Translations under genes and position numbers: made by a program | Part shown: piece by piece, positions 6,690-13,684 of the stretch | Layout of the letters: each line of letters begins with the position of its first letter | Numbering within the stretch: the first letter of the stretch is position 1 | Source of the DNA: an uncultured Porphyromonadaceae bacterium | GTDB lineage: Bacteria; Bacteroidota; Bacteroidia; Bacteroidales; CAMTPD01 | Length of the DNA: 15,514 nucleotides | Reading direction: 5' to 3' | Assembly (NCBI GenBank): GCA_947074265.1 | Contig: CAMTPD010000005.1 | Coordinates: 1 to 15,514 of the forward strand | Notes under the pieces: model-generated | What the model saw: the letters and a program-made list of their open reading frames with translations, nothing else | The model's database searches: none | Told to the model about the DNA's origin: nothing

Positions 6690-7451
6690 TTACTCCAATT
6701 CGAATTGATCCAGGAATAATGAATCGCCATCAAACTCTACAAAGGAAAAATACTGCATCCAATCGCCGGCAATGATTACACGCGACGAGTGCGACAACAT
6801 TAAGTCGAGCATGATGTGTCTGTGTCCGAAGATAAAGAAGTTGACCGAAGGATCTTTCTCTAAATATTGCTTTGCAAACAAAACCAACTCTTCAGAATCT
6901 TCTCCGTTATAGTTGATCTCTTCTTCACGCTTGATACCACTCTTTCTACTCTTAAGCGACCATCCGCGAGCAAAGCCAAAAGCCAATCGAGGATGTATCA
7001 TAGCAAAAAGGCGTTGACAAAGCTTATTGCGAAACAAGGTATAGATCAGTTTATATCCCGGACGTACCAAGTATGCTTCATCTCCATGAGAAAGATAAAA
7101 ACGTTTACCATCTAAGTCGATCACCAAAGGCTCACGGTGAATGGTTGCCCCAATTTCTTTCTCTAAGTAGTCAAACATCCACATATCGTGATTACCCAAA
7201 AACAGGTGAATCTCGATACCTGCGTCCGAAAGTTCGGCAAGTTTCCCAAGAAAGCGAACATAACCTTTCGGTACAACGTGCTTGTATTCGAACCAAAAGT
7301 CAAATACATCTCCCAGAAAATAAATAGCCTTTGCCTCTTCTTTAATCGAATCGAGCCATCGAACCAGTCTGCGTTCTACCGCCTCGGGTTCTTTATGAAA
7401 TCGGGCGCCAAGATGTGCATCCGACGCAAAATAAACTTTATTTCGACTCAC
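6690..7451 (-). CDS. lpxH: UDP-2,3-diacylglucosamine diphosphatase
   Basis: Cleaves UDP-2,3-diacylglucosamine to lipid X and UMP, the fourth step of lipid A synthesis, at the inner face of the membrane. The 253-residue protein is a calcineurin-like metallophosphoesterase with the full metal set: DAH (Asp11, His13), GDVFDFWFEY (47-56, Asp48), GNHD (86-89), SHGDE (121-125, His122) and GHRH (209-212). GDVFDFWFEY followed by a cap region of basic and aromatic residues (about 128-180) is characteristic of LpxH-type enzymes. A paralogous phosphoesterase (LpxH2-like) is the main alternative. It is the last gene of a radC-sufT-like-lpxH operon, 11 bp after the preceding stop. The shared transcript looks like gene packing rather than shared function. 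Confidence 0.9.
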   Translation of the reverse strand: MSRNKVYFASDAHLGARFHKEPEAVERRLVRWLDSIKEEAKAIYFLGDVFDFWFEYKHVVPKGYVRFLGKLAELSDAGIEIHLFLGNHDMWMFDYLEKEIGATIHREPLVIDLDGKRFYLSHGDEAYLVRPGYKLIYTLFRNKLCQRLFAMIHPRLAFGFARGWSLKSRKSGIKREEEINYNGEDSEELVLFAKQYLEKDPSVNFFIFGHRHIMLDLMLSHSSRVIIAGDWMQYFSFVEFDGDSLFLDQFELE

Positions 7452-7462
7452 CGGCTGCTCGA

Positions 7463-7789
7463 TTATAGAAAACCCAATTCGAGTTTTGCTTCTTCAGACA
7501 TCATGTCTTTGTCCCACTCCGGTTCAAATACAAGATTTACAATCACACTCTTTACACCTTCTACCGATTCTACTTTCATGCGTACATCTTCAAGAATGAA
7601 GTCGGCCGCCGGACAGTTTGGAGCTGTAAGCGTCATTTCTACTGTTACATCTTTGTCTTCGTTTACTTCTACTTTATAGATAAGTCCGAGGTCATAAATG
7701 TTTACCGGAATCTCAGGGTCGTAAACAGTCTTCAACATGTCTACGATATTTTCTTCTATTTGTAGGAATTCGTTCTCCATATTTATCAT
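7463..7789 (-). CDS. SufT/MIP18-family (DUF59) iron-sulfur cluster assembly protein
   Basis: A 108-residue single-domain DUF59 protein. The family includes SufT, PaaD and MIP18 and helps mature iron-sulfur proteins; the exact clients here are unknown. The hallmarks are YDPEIPVNIYDLGLIY (23-38), TLTAPNCPAADFI (53-65) with the conserved Cys59, and a C-terminal EPEWDKDMMSEEAKLELG (89-106). The start could be 7789 or the ATG at 7780 (Met4); the latter gives MENEFLQ. It lies between radC (9 bp upstream) and lpxH (11 bp downstream) on the same strand and is clearly in their operon. No other suf gene is in the window, so a link to a Suf cluster cannot be shown here. Confidence 0.88.
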   Translation of the reverse strand: MINMENEFLQIEENIVDMLKTVYDPEIPVNIYDLGLIYKVEVNEDKDVTVEMTLTAPNCPAADFILEDVRMKVESVEGVKSVIVNLVFEPEWDKDMMSEEAKLELGFL

Positions 7790-7798
7790 ATTTGATTT

Positions 7799-8512
7799 TT
7801 ACAAAGATACAATTTTTTCATGGTCGGCATAACTGTAATACCCGCCATCACAAACTATAACATGATCGAGAAGAGCAATATCGAGAATATCCAAAGCGTC
7901 TTTTATCTTTTTAGTTACTTTATCATCGGCTTCGCTCGGTCGCCTGTTGCCCGAAGGATGATTATGCGCCAACAACACGCCCGAACACAACGAAAGTACC
8001 GCACTCTTGAGTAGAATCTTTAAATCGACAAAGGTCTCGCCCACTCCTCCCTGACCAAGCTTTACTTTGTCGATAATCTTATTCGACCGGTTTACCATTA
8101 CCATCCAAAACTCTTCATACGGTAGATCAATCATGATCGGATAGAAATATTCAAAAACATCCTTGCTACTCATTATGGATTGACGTTGCATCATATCGGC
8201 TGCCTTCCGTCTGCGCCCAAGCTCCATCGCCGCAACAATAGATACAGCCTTTGCCTCTCCTATTCCTTTAAACCCGGCAACCAACTCTGCAACCGAGGTT
8301 TTACCAAGTTGATTGATATTATTATCGACCGAAGCTAGGATACGTTGTGATAATTCCACCGCAGTTTCATCTTGATTGCCACTTCCAATCAAGATTGCAA
8401 CAAGTTCGGAATCCGACAAAGCATTCACACCTTTAGATAACAACTTCTCGCGCGGACGGTCTTCTTCTGCCCAGTCTTTAATAACCAATCTTGTGGTTGT
8501 CATGTCTTTCAT
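7799..8512 (-). CDS. radC: RadC-family JAMM/MPN domain protein
   Basis: A 237-residue protein with an N-terminal helix-hairpin-helix region (about 20-105, with FKGIGEAKA at 81-89) and a C-terminal JAB1/MPN/Mov34 metal-binding domain (about 110-237). The zinc motif reads HNHPSG (183-188) followed by PSEAD with Asp196, the intact H-x-H-x10-D form. RadC was once tied to DNA repair, but that role is not supported in E. coli and its true function remains unsettled; a DNA-linked metalloprotease or nuclease-like role is guessed. The start at 8512 (MKDMTTTRL) could equally be the second ATG at 8503. It heads the radC-sufT-like-lpxH unit, downstream of the efp terminator. Confidence 0.93.
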   Translation of the reverse strand: MKDMTTTRLVIKDWAEEDRPREKLLSKGVNALSDSELVAILIGSGNQDETAVELSQRILASVDNNINQLGKTSVAELVAGFKGIGEAKAVSIVAAMELGRRRKAADMMQRQSIMSSKDVFEYFYPIMIDLPYEEFWMVMVNRSNKIIDKVKLGQGGVGETFVDLKILLKSAVLSLCSGVLLAHNHPSGNRRPSEADDKVTKKIKDALDILDIALLDHVIVCDGGYYSYADHEKIVSL

Positions 8513-8551
8513 CTATATATAATGTATTAGTTTAAGGAAAATGCAAGATAC

Positions 8552-8588
8552 AAAAAAAGCGGAACGTGCTATTGCACATTCCGCTTTT
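8552..8588 (-). terminator. efp terminator
   Basis: On the minus strand a stem of gcggaa/ttccgc (8559-8564 with 8579-8584) and gtgc/gcac (8566-8569 with 8574-8577), with one mismatch between them and a four-base loop, is followed by seven U residues. It starts 23 bases after the efp stop and separates efp from radC. Confidence 0.88.
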
Positions 8589-8611
8589 CATACAAGATCG
8601 CGTCTTGAATA

Positions 8612-9178
8612 TTATTGTCTTACACGTTCGATGTAAGAACCGTCGCGTGTATCGATTTTGATCTTCTCACCGATGTTGATGAACAAAGGAACACGTACTT
8701 CAGCACCAGTTTCAACTGTAGCTGGTTTCAATGTATTTGTTGCTGTATCACCTTTTACACCTGGTTCTGTGTAAGTGATCTCAAGAATTACGTGAGCTGG
8801 AAGTTCAGCTGTAAGTACAGTTTCGCTTTCAGCGTGTACCATAGCTTCAACGATATCACCTTCTTTCAAGAATTGAACACCTGCGATACTTTCTGAAGGA
8901 ATAGTGATTTGCTCAAATGTTTCTGTGTGCATGAAGTTATACCCCATGTCATCTTTATATAGGAATTGATAAGGACGTCTTTCGATTCTTACTTCATCCA
9001 CCTTAACACCAGCATTGAACGTTCTTTCAAGGATACGACCTGTAGTAACGTTTTTCATTTTTGTGCGAACGAAAGCTGCACCTTTACCTGGTTTAACGTG
9101 AAGGAATTCAACGATAAAGTAGTATGAGCCATCGATATCAAGACACATACCATTTCTGAAATCTGAAGTACTTGCCAT
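8612..9178 (-). CDS. efp: Translation elongation factor P
   Basis: EF-P binds ribosomes stalled at proline runs and stimulates peptide bond formation. At 188 residues it has the three-domain length of E. coli EF-P. Domain I has [13 protein letters not shown] (28-40), with the loop-tip Lys32 at the site modified in many species. Domains II and III include [10 protein letters not shown] and the signature [20 protein letters not shown] (147-166), ending in [17 protein letters not shown]. The tip is lysine, so the EarP/rhamnose pathway (which needs arginine) is excluded; no epmA, epmB or other modifying enzyme is nearby. The gene has its own consensus promoter and terminator and is monocistronic. 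Codon use suggests high expression. Confidence 0.98.
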   Translation of the reverse strand: MASTSDFRNGMCLDIDGSYYFIVEFLHVKPGKGAAFVRTKMKNVTTGRILERTFNAGVKVDEVRIERRPYQFLYKDDMGYNFMHTETFEQITIPSESIAGVQFLKEGDIVEAMVHAESETVLTAELPAHVILEITYTEPGVKGDTATNTLKPATVETGAEVRVPLFINIGEKIKIDTRDGSYIERVRQ

Positions 9179-9225
9179 AAAATAAGCTTATGATTATAGT
9201 AAATAATTTATTCGTTTTAATGGCG

Positions 9226-9257
9226 CAAAAGTAGGGTATTTACCTCACATAAGCAAA
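9226..9257 (-). promoter_or_regulatory. efp promoter
   Basis: On the minus strand TTTG (9254-9257), a 20-bp spacer and TACTTTTG (9226-9233) fit the Bacteroidetes -33/-7 consensus exactly. The -7 element lies 47 bases before the efp ATG. Confidence 0.82.
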
Positions 9258-9327
9258 TGAAGCACGCGCAGCTTGCTCCAAAAAAACGTATAAAATGGTT
9301 GCTAATCAATGAAATAATATCAATTTG

Positions 9328-10026
9328 TCAAAAAAGAGACATTACCCATGAAACAACAGGAACAAGAAGAGCAGTCATTACTCCCATTAGTCCGATTGCC
9401 AAACCACTAATAGCCCCTTCGATCGCACCCATCTGAATGGCAATCGACGTGCCGAGACCATGAGCCGAGGCACCCAAAGCTAATCCTTTGGCAATCTTAC
9501 TGTCAATACCCATCATACGCATCAAAAACGGTCCGATAATACTTCCGAATATCCCTACCGCAACAACAACAACAGCCGTTATCGAAGGAATGCCTCCTGC
9601 CTTTTCTGCAATACCCATTGCAATCGGAGTCGTCACAGACTTGGGTTGCAACGAAGCAATCAAAACACGATCCGCACCCATTTCGTATGCAATGGCCATT
9701 ACGCTAACGATTCCGACAAGTGAACCTACAAATATCGAAGTAAGAATCGAGATTACATTCCCCTTAATATAACGTATCTGTTCGTAGAGTACATAACCCA
9801 ACGCAACAACAGAAGGCCCAAGAAGGAAATTCACAAAACCGGCACCTTCTTTGAACGACTCATACGGAATATCAAAGATTTTCAGAAAAAGAATAATAAA
9901 GGCTGTGGCAGTAAGAAGTGGGTGAAGCAGAGCAATGCGGGTTTTTCTGAATAGTTGCTGGCAAAGTAAATACACTCCGACAACAAGAAACAACATAAAC
10001 AACTCGGAGTTGAAGAGCTTATCCAT
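9328..10026 (-). CDS. lrgB: LrgB/CidB-family membrane protein
   Basis: A 232-residue, highly hydrophobic protein with about six to seven membrane segments, the partner of LrgA. Family motifs include LLGPSVVALG (68-77), SLQPKSVTTPIAMGIAEKAG (125-144) and ASAHGLGTSIAIQMGAIEGA (186-205). In Staphylococcus LrgAB modulates murein hydrolase activity and lysis; elsewhere members transport pyruvate or glycolate. The role here is unknown. An upstream in-frame start at 10080 would add 18 residues, but the ATG at 10026 is better: it gives MDKLFNSELF, the family N-terminus, has a strong AGGAGG six bases upstream, and overlaps the end of lrgA by 8 bp. That overlap indicates translational coupling. No clear terminator follows. 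Confidence 0.92.
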   Translation of the reverse strand: MDKLFNSELFMLFLVVGVYLLCQQLFRKTRIALLHPLLTATAFIILFLKIFDIPYESFKEGAGFVNFLLGPSVVALGYVLYEQIRYIKGNVISILTSIFVGSLVGIVSVMAIAYEMGADRVLIASLQPKSVTTPIAMGIAEKAGGIPSITAVVVVAVGIFGSIIGPFLMRMMGIDSKIAKGLALGASAHGLGTSIAIQMGAIEGAISGLAIGLMGVMTALLVPVVSWVMSLF

Positions 10027-10366
10027 TCTTATCCTCCTTCCCCATGCGTTGTTGTACCAAGGCAACCGCGATAATAACAAGTATCGTACTCACTGTAGAG
10101 GAGATAAGAATAACAAGCCAATACTTCGAGAGTACATCAAATGCGCTCATTAGTCCTACCGCAGCGGGTAAAAAGAAGAAACCCATATTATCCGTTAAGG
10201 CTTTGGACAACTTATTTACTTTTTCGCCATTGATTACCTTGAAACAAAGCGCAGTAAATAATAATAACATTCCGATCACACTACCGGGCACAAACCCGTT
10301 GATCAGATAACTAACGACCTCTCCGATTACATAAAAGAGAAGAACGTAAAATACTTGTGACAACAT
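10019..10366 (-). CDS. lrgA: LrgA/CidA-family holin-like membrane protein
   Basis: A 115-residue protein with four predicted membrane segments (about 3-18, 27-43, 60-78 and 82-105), the length and topology of the holin-like LrgA/CidA family (YohJ in E. coli). FVPGSVIGMLLLF (25-37) and MGFFFLPAAVGLM (61-73) are the family's two conserved stretches. The charged tail RMGKEDKNG is cytoplasmic in family models. It begins at the ATG at 10366 and its stop codon lies inside the first codons of lrgB, so the two are made together. The LysR/LytSR-type regulators that usually accompany lrgAB in Firmicutes are absent from the window. Confidence 0.92.
   Translation of the reverse strand: MLSQVFYVLLFYVIGEVVSYLINGFVPGSVIGMLLLFTALCFKVINGEKVNKLSKALTDNMGFFFLPAAVGLMSAFDVLSKYWLVILISSTVSTILVIIAVALVQQRMGKEDKNG
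10033..10038 (-). promoter_or_regulatory. Strong Shine-Dalgarno sequence of lrgB
   Basis: The minus strand reads AGGAGG six bases before the lrgB ATG at 10026, inside the last codons of lrgA. It decides the lrgB start and is one of only two strong Shine-Dalgarno sequences I see in the window. Confidence 0.75.
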
Positions 10367-10396
10367 TAGGCTTTACGTTTGATTAATTTTGGAGTG

Positions 10397-10404
10397 CAAA
10401 TGTA
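10397..10404 (-). promoter_or_regulatory. Candidate -7 element for lrgAB
   Basis: The minus strand reads TACATTTG, an exact TAnnTTTG match, 30 bases before the lrgA ATG. The expected -33 position reads AACG rather than TTTG, so activity may be weak or need an activator. Confidence 0.5.
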
Positions 10405-10522
10405 CACCCTTAGAGGAAAACGTTGTACTTAAAACCCAACCAAATAAAGAATGTTTAACATCAAACACAAAGCAAAACATCAGATATTCATATGAATGGA
10501 TGAACAAAAATATACTAACACC

Positions 10523-10552
10523 TTGTTTATTAAAAAAAAGTGCATAACTTTG
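10523..10552 (+). promoter_or_regulatory. rpmH promoter
   Basis: TTG at 10523-10525, a 19-bp spacer containing an A8 run, and TAACTTTG at 10545-10552 fit the Bacteroidetes consensus exactly. The -7 box ends 48 bases before the rpmH ATG. Confidence 0.85.
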
Positions 10553-10600
10553 CATCCCGATTAGGTACATGATAGTAATAAACAAACAACTAATATAGAG

Positions 10601-10753
10601 ATGAAAAGAACATTCCAACCTTCGAACAGAAAGAGAAAGAACAAACACGGATTCCGTTCAAGAATGGCTTCGGCTAACGGACGTAGAGTGTTGGCTTCTC
10701 GTCGTGCTAAAGGTAGAGCTAAATTAACTGTGTCTGACGAGTACAGCCGTTAA
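10601..10753 (+). CDS. rpmH: 50S ribosomal protein L34
   Basis: A 50-residue, very basic protein of the large ribosomal subunit. [20 protein letters not shown] at the N-terminus and [20 protein letters not shown] near the C-terminus are the universal L34 pattern. It has its own consensus promoter about 50 bases upstream and a strong terminator 28 bases after the stop, so it is monocistronic. The usual rpmH-rnpA pair of many bacteria is not present; the next gene downstream encodes a PASTA protein. Confidence 0.98.
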   Translation: MKRTFQPSNRKRKNKHGFRSRMASANGRRVLASRRAKGRAKLTVSDEYSR

Positions 10754-10781
10754 TTAGAAAAGAATTAGCATATTCTATGTG

Positions 10782-10819
10782 AAAAGTAAAGGTTTACAAG
10801 TAAGCCTTTACTTTTTTTT
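10782..10819 (+). terminator. rpmH terminator
   Basis: A perfect stem pairs aaaagtaaagg (10782-10792) with cctttactttt (10805-10815), extended inward by further base pairs to a caag loop. An unbroken T8 run covers 10812-10819. Confidence 0.92.
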
Positions 10820-10842
10820 GTTTATAACCAACCCATTAAGTA

Positions 10843-10873
10843 TTTAAGCATAATGCTTTTTTCATTACTTTTG
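10843..10873 (+). promoter_or_regulatory. Probable promoter of the PASTA-rluD-ddl operon
   Basis: TACTTTTG at 10866-10873 is an exact -7 match. TTTA at 10843-10846, 19 bp upstream, is one base off the TTTG -33 element. The spacer contains the inverted repeat aagca-taa-tgctt (10846-10858), a possible but unproven operator. The next start codon is 67 bases downstream. Confidence 0.55.
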
Positions 10874-10940
10874 GAGGCGAATCGGAACAAATCATTACGA
10901 TTCGTATAAATAAAAACTATTTCTAAATCAAATTGATAAG

Positions 10941-11588
10941 ATGAAGAAATTCTTTGCTGCGATATTTAAGAATGCAATCGTTATCAACCTGCTTCTCGCT
11001 GTTGTTGTAGCCGGAGCAGTATTATTCGGAGTATTATCATGGCTCGATATTTATACCAGACACAATCAGGCCGTAGAGGTTCCGGATGTAAAAGGTCTAA
11101 GTATAGAAGAAGCTCAACCTTTCTTTACTTCTAGAGGTCTTCACTACAGTATCATCGACTCTGTATATGCCAAAGACGTAAAACCGGGAGCAATCATCGA
11201 GGTAAATCCCGAAATAGGATCTAAAGTAAAAGAAGGACGTAATTTGTATATTACAATCAATGCGCACGGATCACAATCGGCGCTACTTCCCGAGCTCAGA
11301 GACTTATCGGTACGTCAAGCACAAGCATTACTCGAAGCTACAGGGTTCGAGCATATTGAAACAGAATATGTTCCGGGCGAGTTTAGAGATCTAGTAATAG
11401 AAGTAGAGTCTAACGGCAACATCTTGCAATCGGGCAAACGTGTAGCATTAAGTACTCCGATTAAATTGATTGTAAGTACGGGCGAAGTTGCTCCGATCGA
11501 TTCTCTTGATATCGATACAATCAAGACCGAGCATATTGACACATCAAAAATTAATGTCGAAAAAAGCGACGAAGAAACGTGGTTCTAA
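10941..11588 (+). CDS. Membrane-anchored PASTA-domain protein without kinase
   Basis: A 215-residue protein with one N-terminal membrane segment (about 12-35) after a short basic cytoplasmic start, then an extracytoplasmic part with two PASTA domains: VEVPDVKGLSIEEAQPFF onward (45-107) and LLPELRDLSVRQAQALLEAT onward (115-181). The tail (182-215) is acidic and low in complexity. PASTA domains in serine/threonine kinases and penicillin-binding proteins bind peptidoglycan or lipid II; here no kinase or transpeptidase domain is attached. Its stop overlaps the rluD ATG by one base (TAATG), so the two are translationally linked, and ddl follows. A periplasmic wall-sensing or scaffolding role is inference from domain and context. 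Confidence 0.9.
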   Translation: MKKFFAAIFKNAIVINLLLAVVVAGAVLFGVLSWLDIYTRHNQAVEVPDVKGLSIEEAQPFFTSRGLHYSIIDSVYAKDVKPGAIIEVNPEIGSKVKEGRNLYITINAHGSQSALLPELRDLSVRQAQALLEATGFEHIETEYVPGEFRDLVIEVESNGNILQSGKRVALSTPIKLIVSTGEVAPIDSLDIDTIKTEHIDTSKINVEKSDEETWF

Positions 11589-12667
11589 TGATAGATAATT
11601 ATTTAGAAGATAGAATAGAGGATGATGAATTGTTAGACAACGATTCAGACACAGATAACGGCGAAGTTGAAATGCACGAGCACTTTCGCTTTGTAGCCGA
11701 CAAAGGACAAAACATGGTGCGTGTAGATAAGTTCCTTACCGACCGTATGGAAGCTATATCTCGCAACAGAATACAACAAGCTGCCGAAGCCGGAAGTATT
11801 CTTGCCAATGGCAAACCGGTAAAATCAAATTACAAGGTGAAGCCAATGGATGTAATCAGCATCGTGATGGACCGTCCTAAAAGAGAACTTGAAATCATTC
11901 CGGAAGACCTTCCACTCGATATTGTTTACGAAGATGACGACCTCATGGTTGTAAACAAGAAACCGGGCATGGTAGTACACCCCGGACATGGCAACTATAA
12001 CGGTACATTGATCAATGCGATTGCTTTCCATCTGAAAGACGATCCGAACTATGACATTACCGACCCTCGCCTCGGACTTGTGCACCGTATCGACAAAGAT
12101 ACATCGGGTCTTTTGGTTATCGCCAAAAACGAACATGCCAAGACTCACCTGAGCGCGCAGTTTTTCAATAAAACAACCAAACGTAAATACCTTGCCGTTG
12201 TTTGGGGTTCTGTAAAAGAAGAATCCGGACGTATCGAAGGCAACATCGGTCGCGACGTACGCGATCGCCTGCAGATGAGCGTCTTCCCGGAGGGAGAACA
12301 AGGCAAACCAGCCGTTACGCATTACCGCATTGTAGAGCGACTTGGTTACACAACTCTTGTTGAGTGCCAACTAGAAACCGGTCGTACACACCAAATTCGT
12401 GTGCACATGAAACACATCGGTCACACGCTTTTCAACGACGAACGTTATGGCGGACACGAAATTCTTAAAGGCACTACCTTTACAAAATACAAACAGTTTG
12501 TACAAAACTGCTTTGCTATTTGTCCACGCCAAGCATTACATGCACGTACATTGGGCTTTATACACCCACGCACCGGCGAAGAAATGAATTTTGAAAGCGA
12601 ACTACCGGAAGATATGACAAAACTGATCGACAAGTGGCGTTCATATGCTTCTAATCTAGGCGAATAA
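11588..12667 (+). CDS. rluD: Ribosomal large-subunit pseudouridine synthase, RluD type
   Basis: Isomerises uridines in 23S rRNA (1911, 1915 and 1917 in E. coli). With the ATG at 11588 the protein has 359 residues: an acidic N-terminal extension (about 1-32), an S4 RNA-binding domain (about 43-98), then the RluA-family catalytic domain. The active-site motif HRIDKDTSG (166-174) carries the catalytic Asp169; VNKKPGMVVHPGHGN (122-136) and LETGRTHQIRVHM (262-274) are the other family motifs. An in-frame GTG at 11579 would add three residues, but the ATG that overlaps the preceding stop is more likely. Specificity for the RluD sites rather than RluC or RluA sites is inferred from overall resemblance. 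ddl follows after 2 bp. Confidence 0.92.
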   Translation: MIDNYLEDRIEDDELLDNDSDTDNGEVEMHEHFRFVADKGQNMVRVDKFLTDRMEAISRNRIQQAAEAGSILANGKPVKSNYKVKPMDVISIVMDRPKRELEIIPEDLPLDIVYEDDDLMVVNKKPGMVVHPGHGNYNGTLINAIAFHLKDDPNYDITDPRLGLVHRIDKDTSGLLVIAKNEHAKTHLSAQFFNKTTKRKYLAVVWGSVKEESGRIEGNIGRDVRDRLQMSVFPEGEQGKPAVTHYRIVERLGYTTLVECQLETGRTHQIRVHMKHIGHTLFNDERYGGHEILKGTTFTKYKQFVQNCFAICPRQALHARTLGFIHPRTGEEMNFESELPEDMTKLIDKWRSYASNLGE

Positions 12668-12669
12668 GT

Positions 12670-13650
12670 ATGAAAAAGAATGTTGCAATTATTGCAGGAG
12701 GCGACTCTTCTGAGGTTGTAGTATCTCTCAAGAGCGCTCAAGGACTTTATTCATTTATTGATAAAGAAAAGTACAATCTTTACATTGCTGTACTAACCAA
12801 AGACAGTTGGTATGTAAATCTTCCCAACGAAGAAAAAACACCTATTGATAAAAACGATTTCTCTTTTGTAGCAAACGGAGAAAAAATAAATATTGATTTC
12901 GCCTACATTACCATTCATGGTACTCCCGGCGAAAACGGATTGCTTCAAGGCTATTTCGACATGATCGGAATGCCTTACTCTACTTGTGGCGTATTGTCGT
13001 CGGCAATTACGTTCAATAAGTTTGTTTGCAACAACTACTTGCGCTCGTTTGGCATCTCGGTATCATCATCGATCCGACTAAAGAACGGCGAAACCATTTC
13101 GGAACAAGAAGTTGTTGAAAAACTTGGACTGCCTTGCTTTATCAAGCCAAACGTGGGAGGCTCCAGCTTCGGTGTAACCAAAGTAAAAGAAGCTTCTCAA
13201 ATTACTCCGGCAATTGAAAAAGCATACGACGAAGGCAATGAAGTAATCTTAGAATCCTTAATTCAGGGAACAGAAATCACTTGCGGTTGTTATAAAATAA
13301 AAGGTAAAAGTGTAGTCTTCCCCATTACCGAGGTCGTAACGGAAAATGAGTTTTTCGATTACGATGCCAAATACAATGGAGAAGTGGAAGAGATTACTCC
13401 GGCCCGTATCTCGCAAGAGCTTACACAAAAGGTACAGGAGTTGACTTCTCGTATCTACGATATCGTAGATGCCAAAGGCATTGTTCGTGTTGATTATATC
13501 ATCGAAAAAGACGGCAATCCAAAGCTACTTGAGGTGAACACCACTCCGGGAATGACAGCAACCAGCTTTATCCCGCAACAAGTACGAGCTGCCGGTCTCG
13601 ACATCAAAGATGTAATGACCGATATCATTGAAAACGAATTCAATGCATAA
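12670..13650 (+). CDS. ddl: D-alanine--D-alanine ligase
   Basis: Makes D-Ala-D-Ala, the substrate of MurF, with ATP. The 326-residue ATP-grasp protein has GGDSSEVVVSL (10-20, with Glu15 matching the E. coli DdlB catalytic Glu15), HGTPGENGLLQG (83-94), PCFIKPNVGGSSFGVTKV (155-172), the omega-loop DYDAKY (230-235), VRVDY (272-276) and LEVNTTPGMTATSFIP (287-302). Lys234-Tyr235 corresponds to E. coli Lys215-Tyr216; the tyrosine favours D-Ala-D-Ala over D-Ala-D-lactate, which needs phenylalanine there. So this is the vancomycin-sensitive type by this criterion. It starts 2 bp after rluD and is followed by the acyltransferase after 34 bp. Confidence 0.96.
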   Translation: MKKNVAIIAGGDSSEVVVSLKSAQGLYSFIDKEKYNLYIAVLTKDSWYVNLPNEEKTPIDKNDFSFVANGEKINIDFAYITIHGTPGENGLLQGYFDMIGMPYSTCGVLSSAITFNKFVCNNYLRSFGISVSSSIRLKNGETISEQEVVEKLGLPCFIKPNVGGSSFGVTKVKEASQITPAIEKAYDEGNEVILESLIQGTEITCGCYKIKGKSVVFPITEVVTENEFFDYDAKYNGEVEEITPARISQELTQKVQELTSRIYDIVDAKGIVRVDYIIEKDGNPKLLEVNTTPGMTATSFIPQQVRAAGLDIKDVMTDIIENEFNA

Positions 13651-13684
13651 ACTTCTAAACAAGACAAACAACTAACAACCAGAT

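Noticed and set aside
8543..8550. TATCTTGC on the minus strand as a radC promoter
   Set aside because: Poor match to TAnnTTTG and its -33 position would lie inside the efp terminator stem; radC may rely on read-through or an unseen promoter.
9258..9327. Terminator for lrgB
   Set aside because: The minus strand has a T7 run near 9280-9286 but no stable hairpin before it.
10373..10648. 91-codon open frame on the minus strand across the lrgA-rpmH gap
   Set aside because: It runs antisense through the rpmH promoter and start, has an erratic hydrophobic and Cys/Phe-rich composition, and has no recognisable family.
11825..12370. 181-codon open frame antisense to rluD
   Set aside because: rluD is certain from its catalytic motif; the antisense translation shows no family resemblance.
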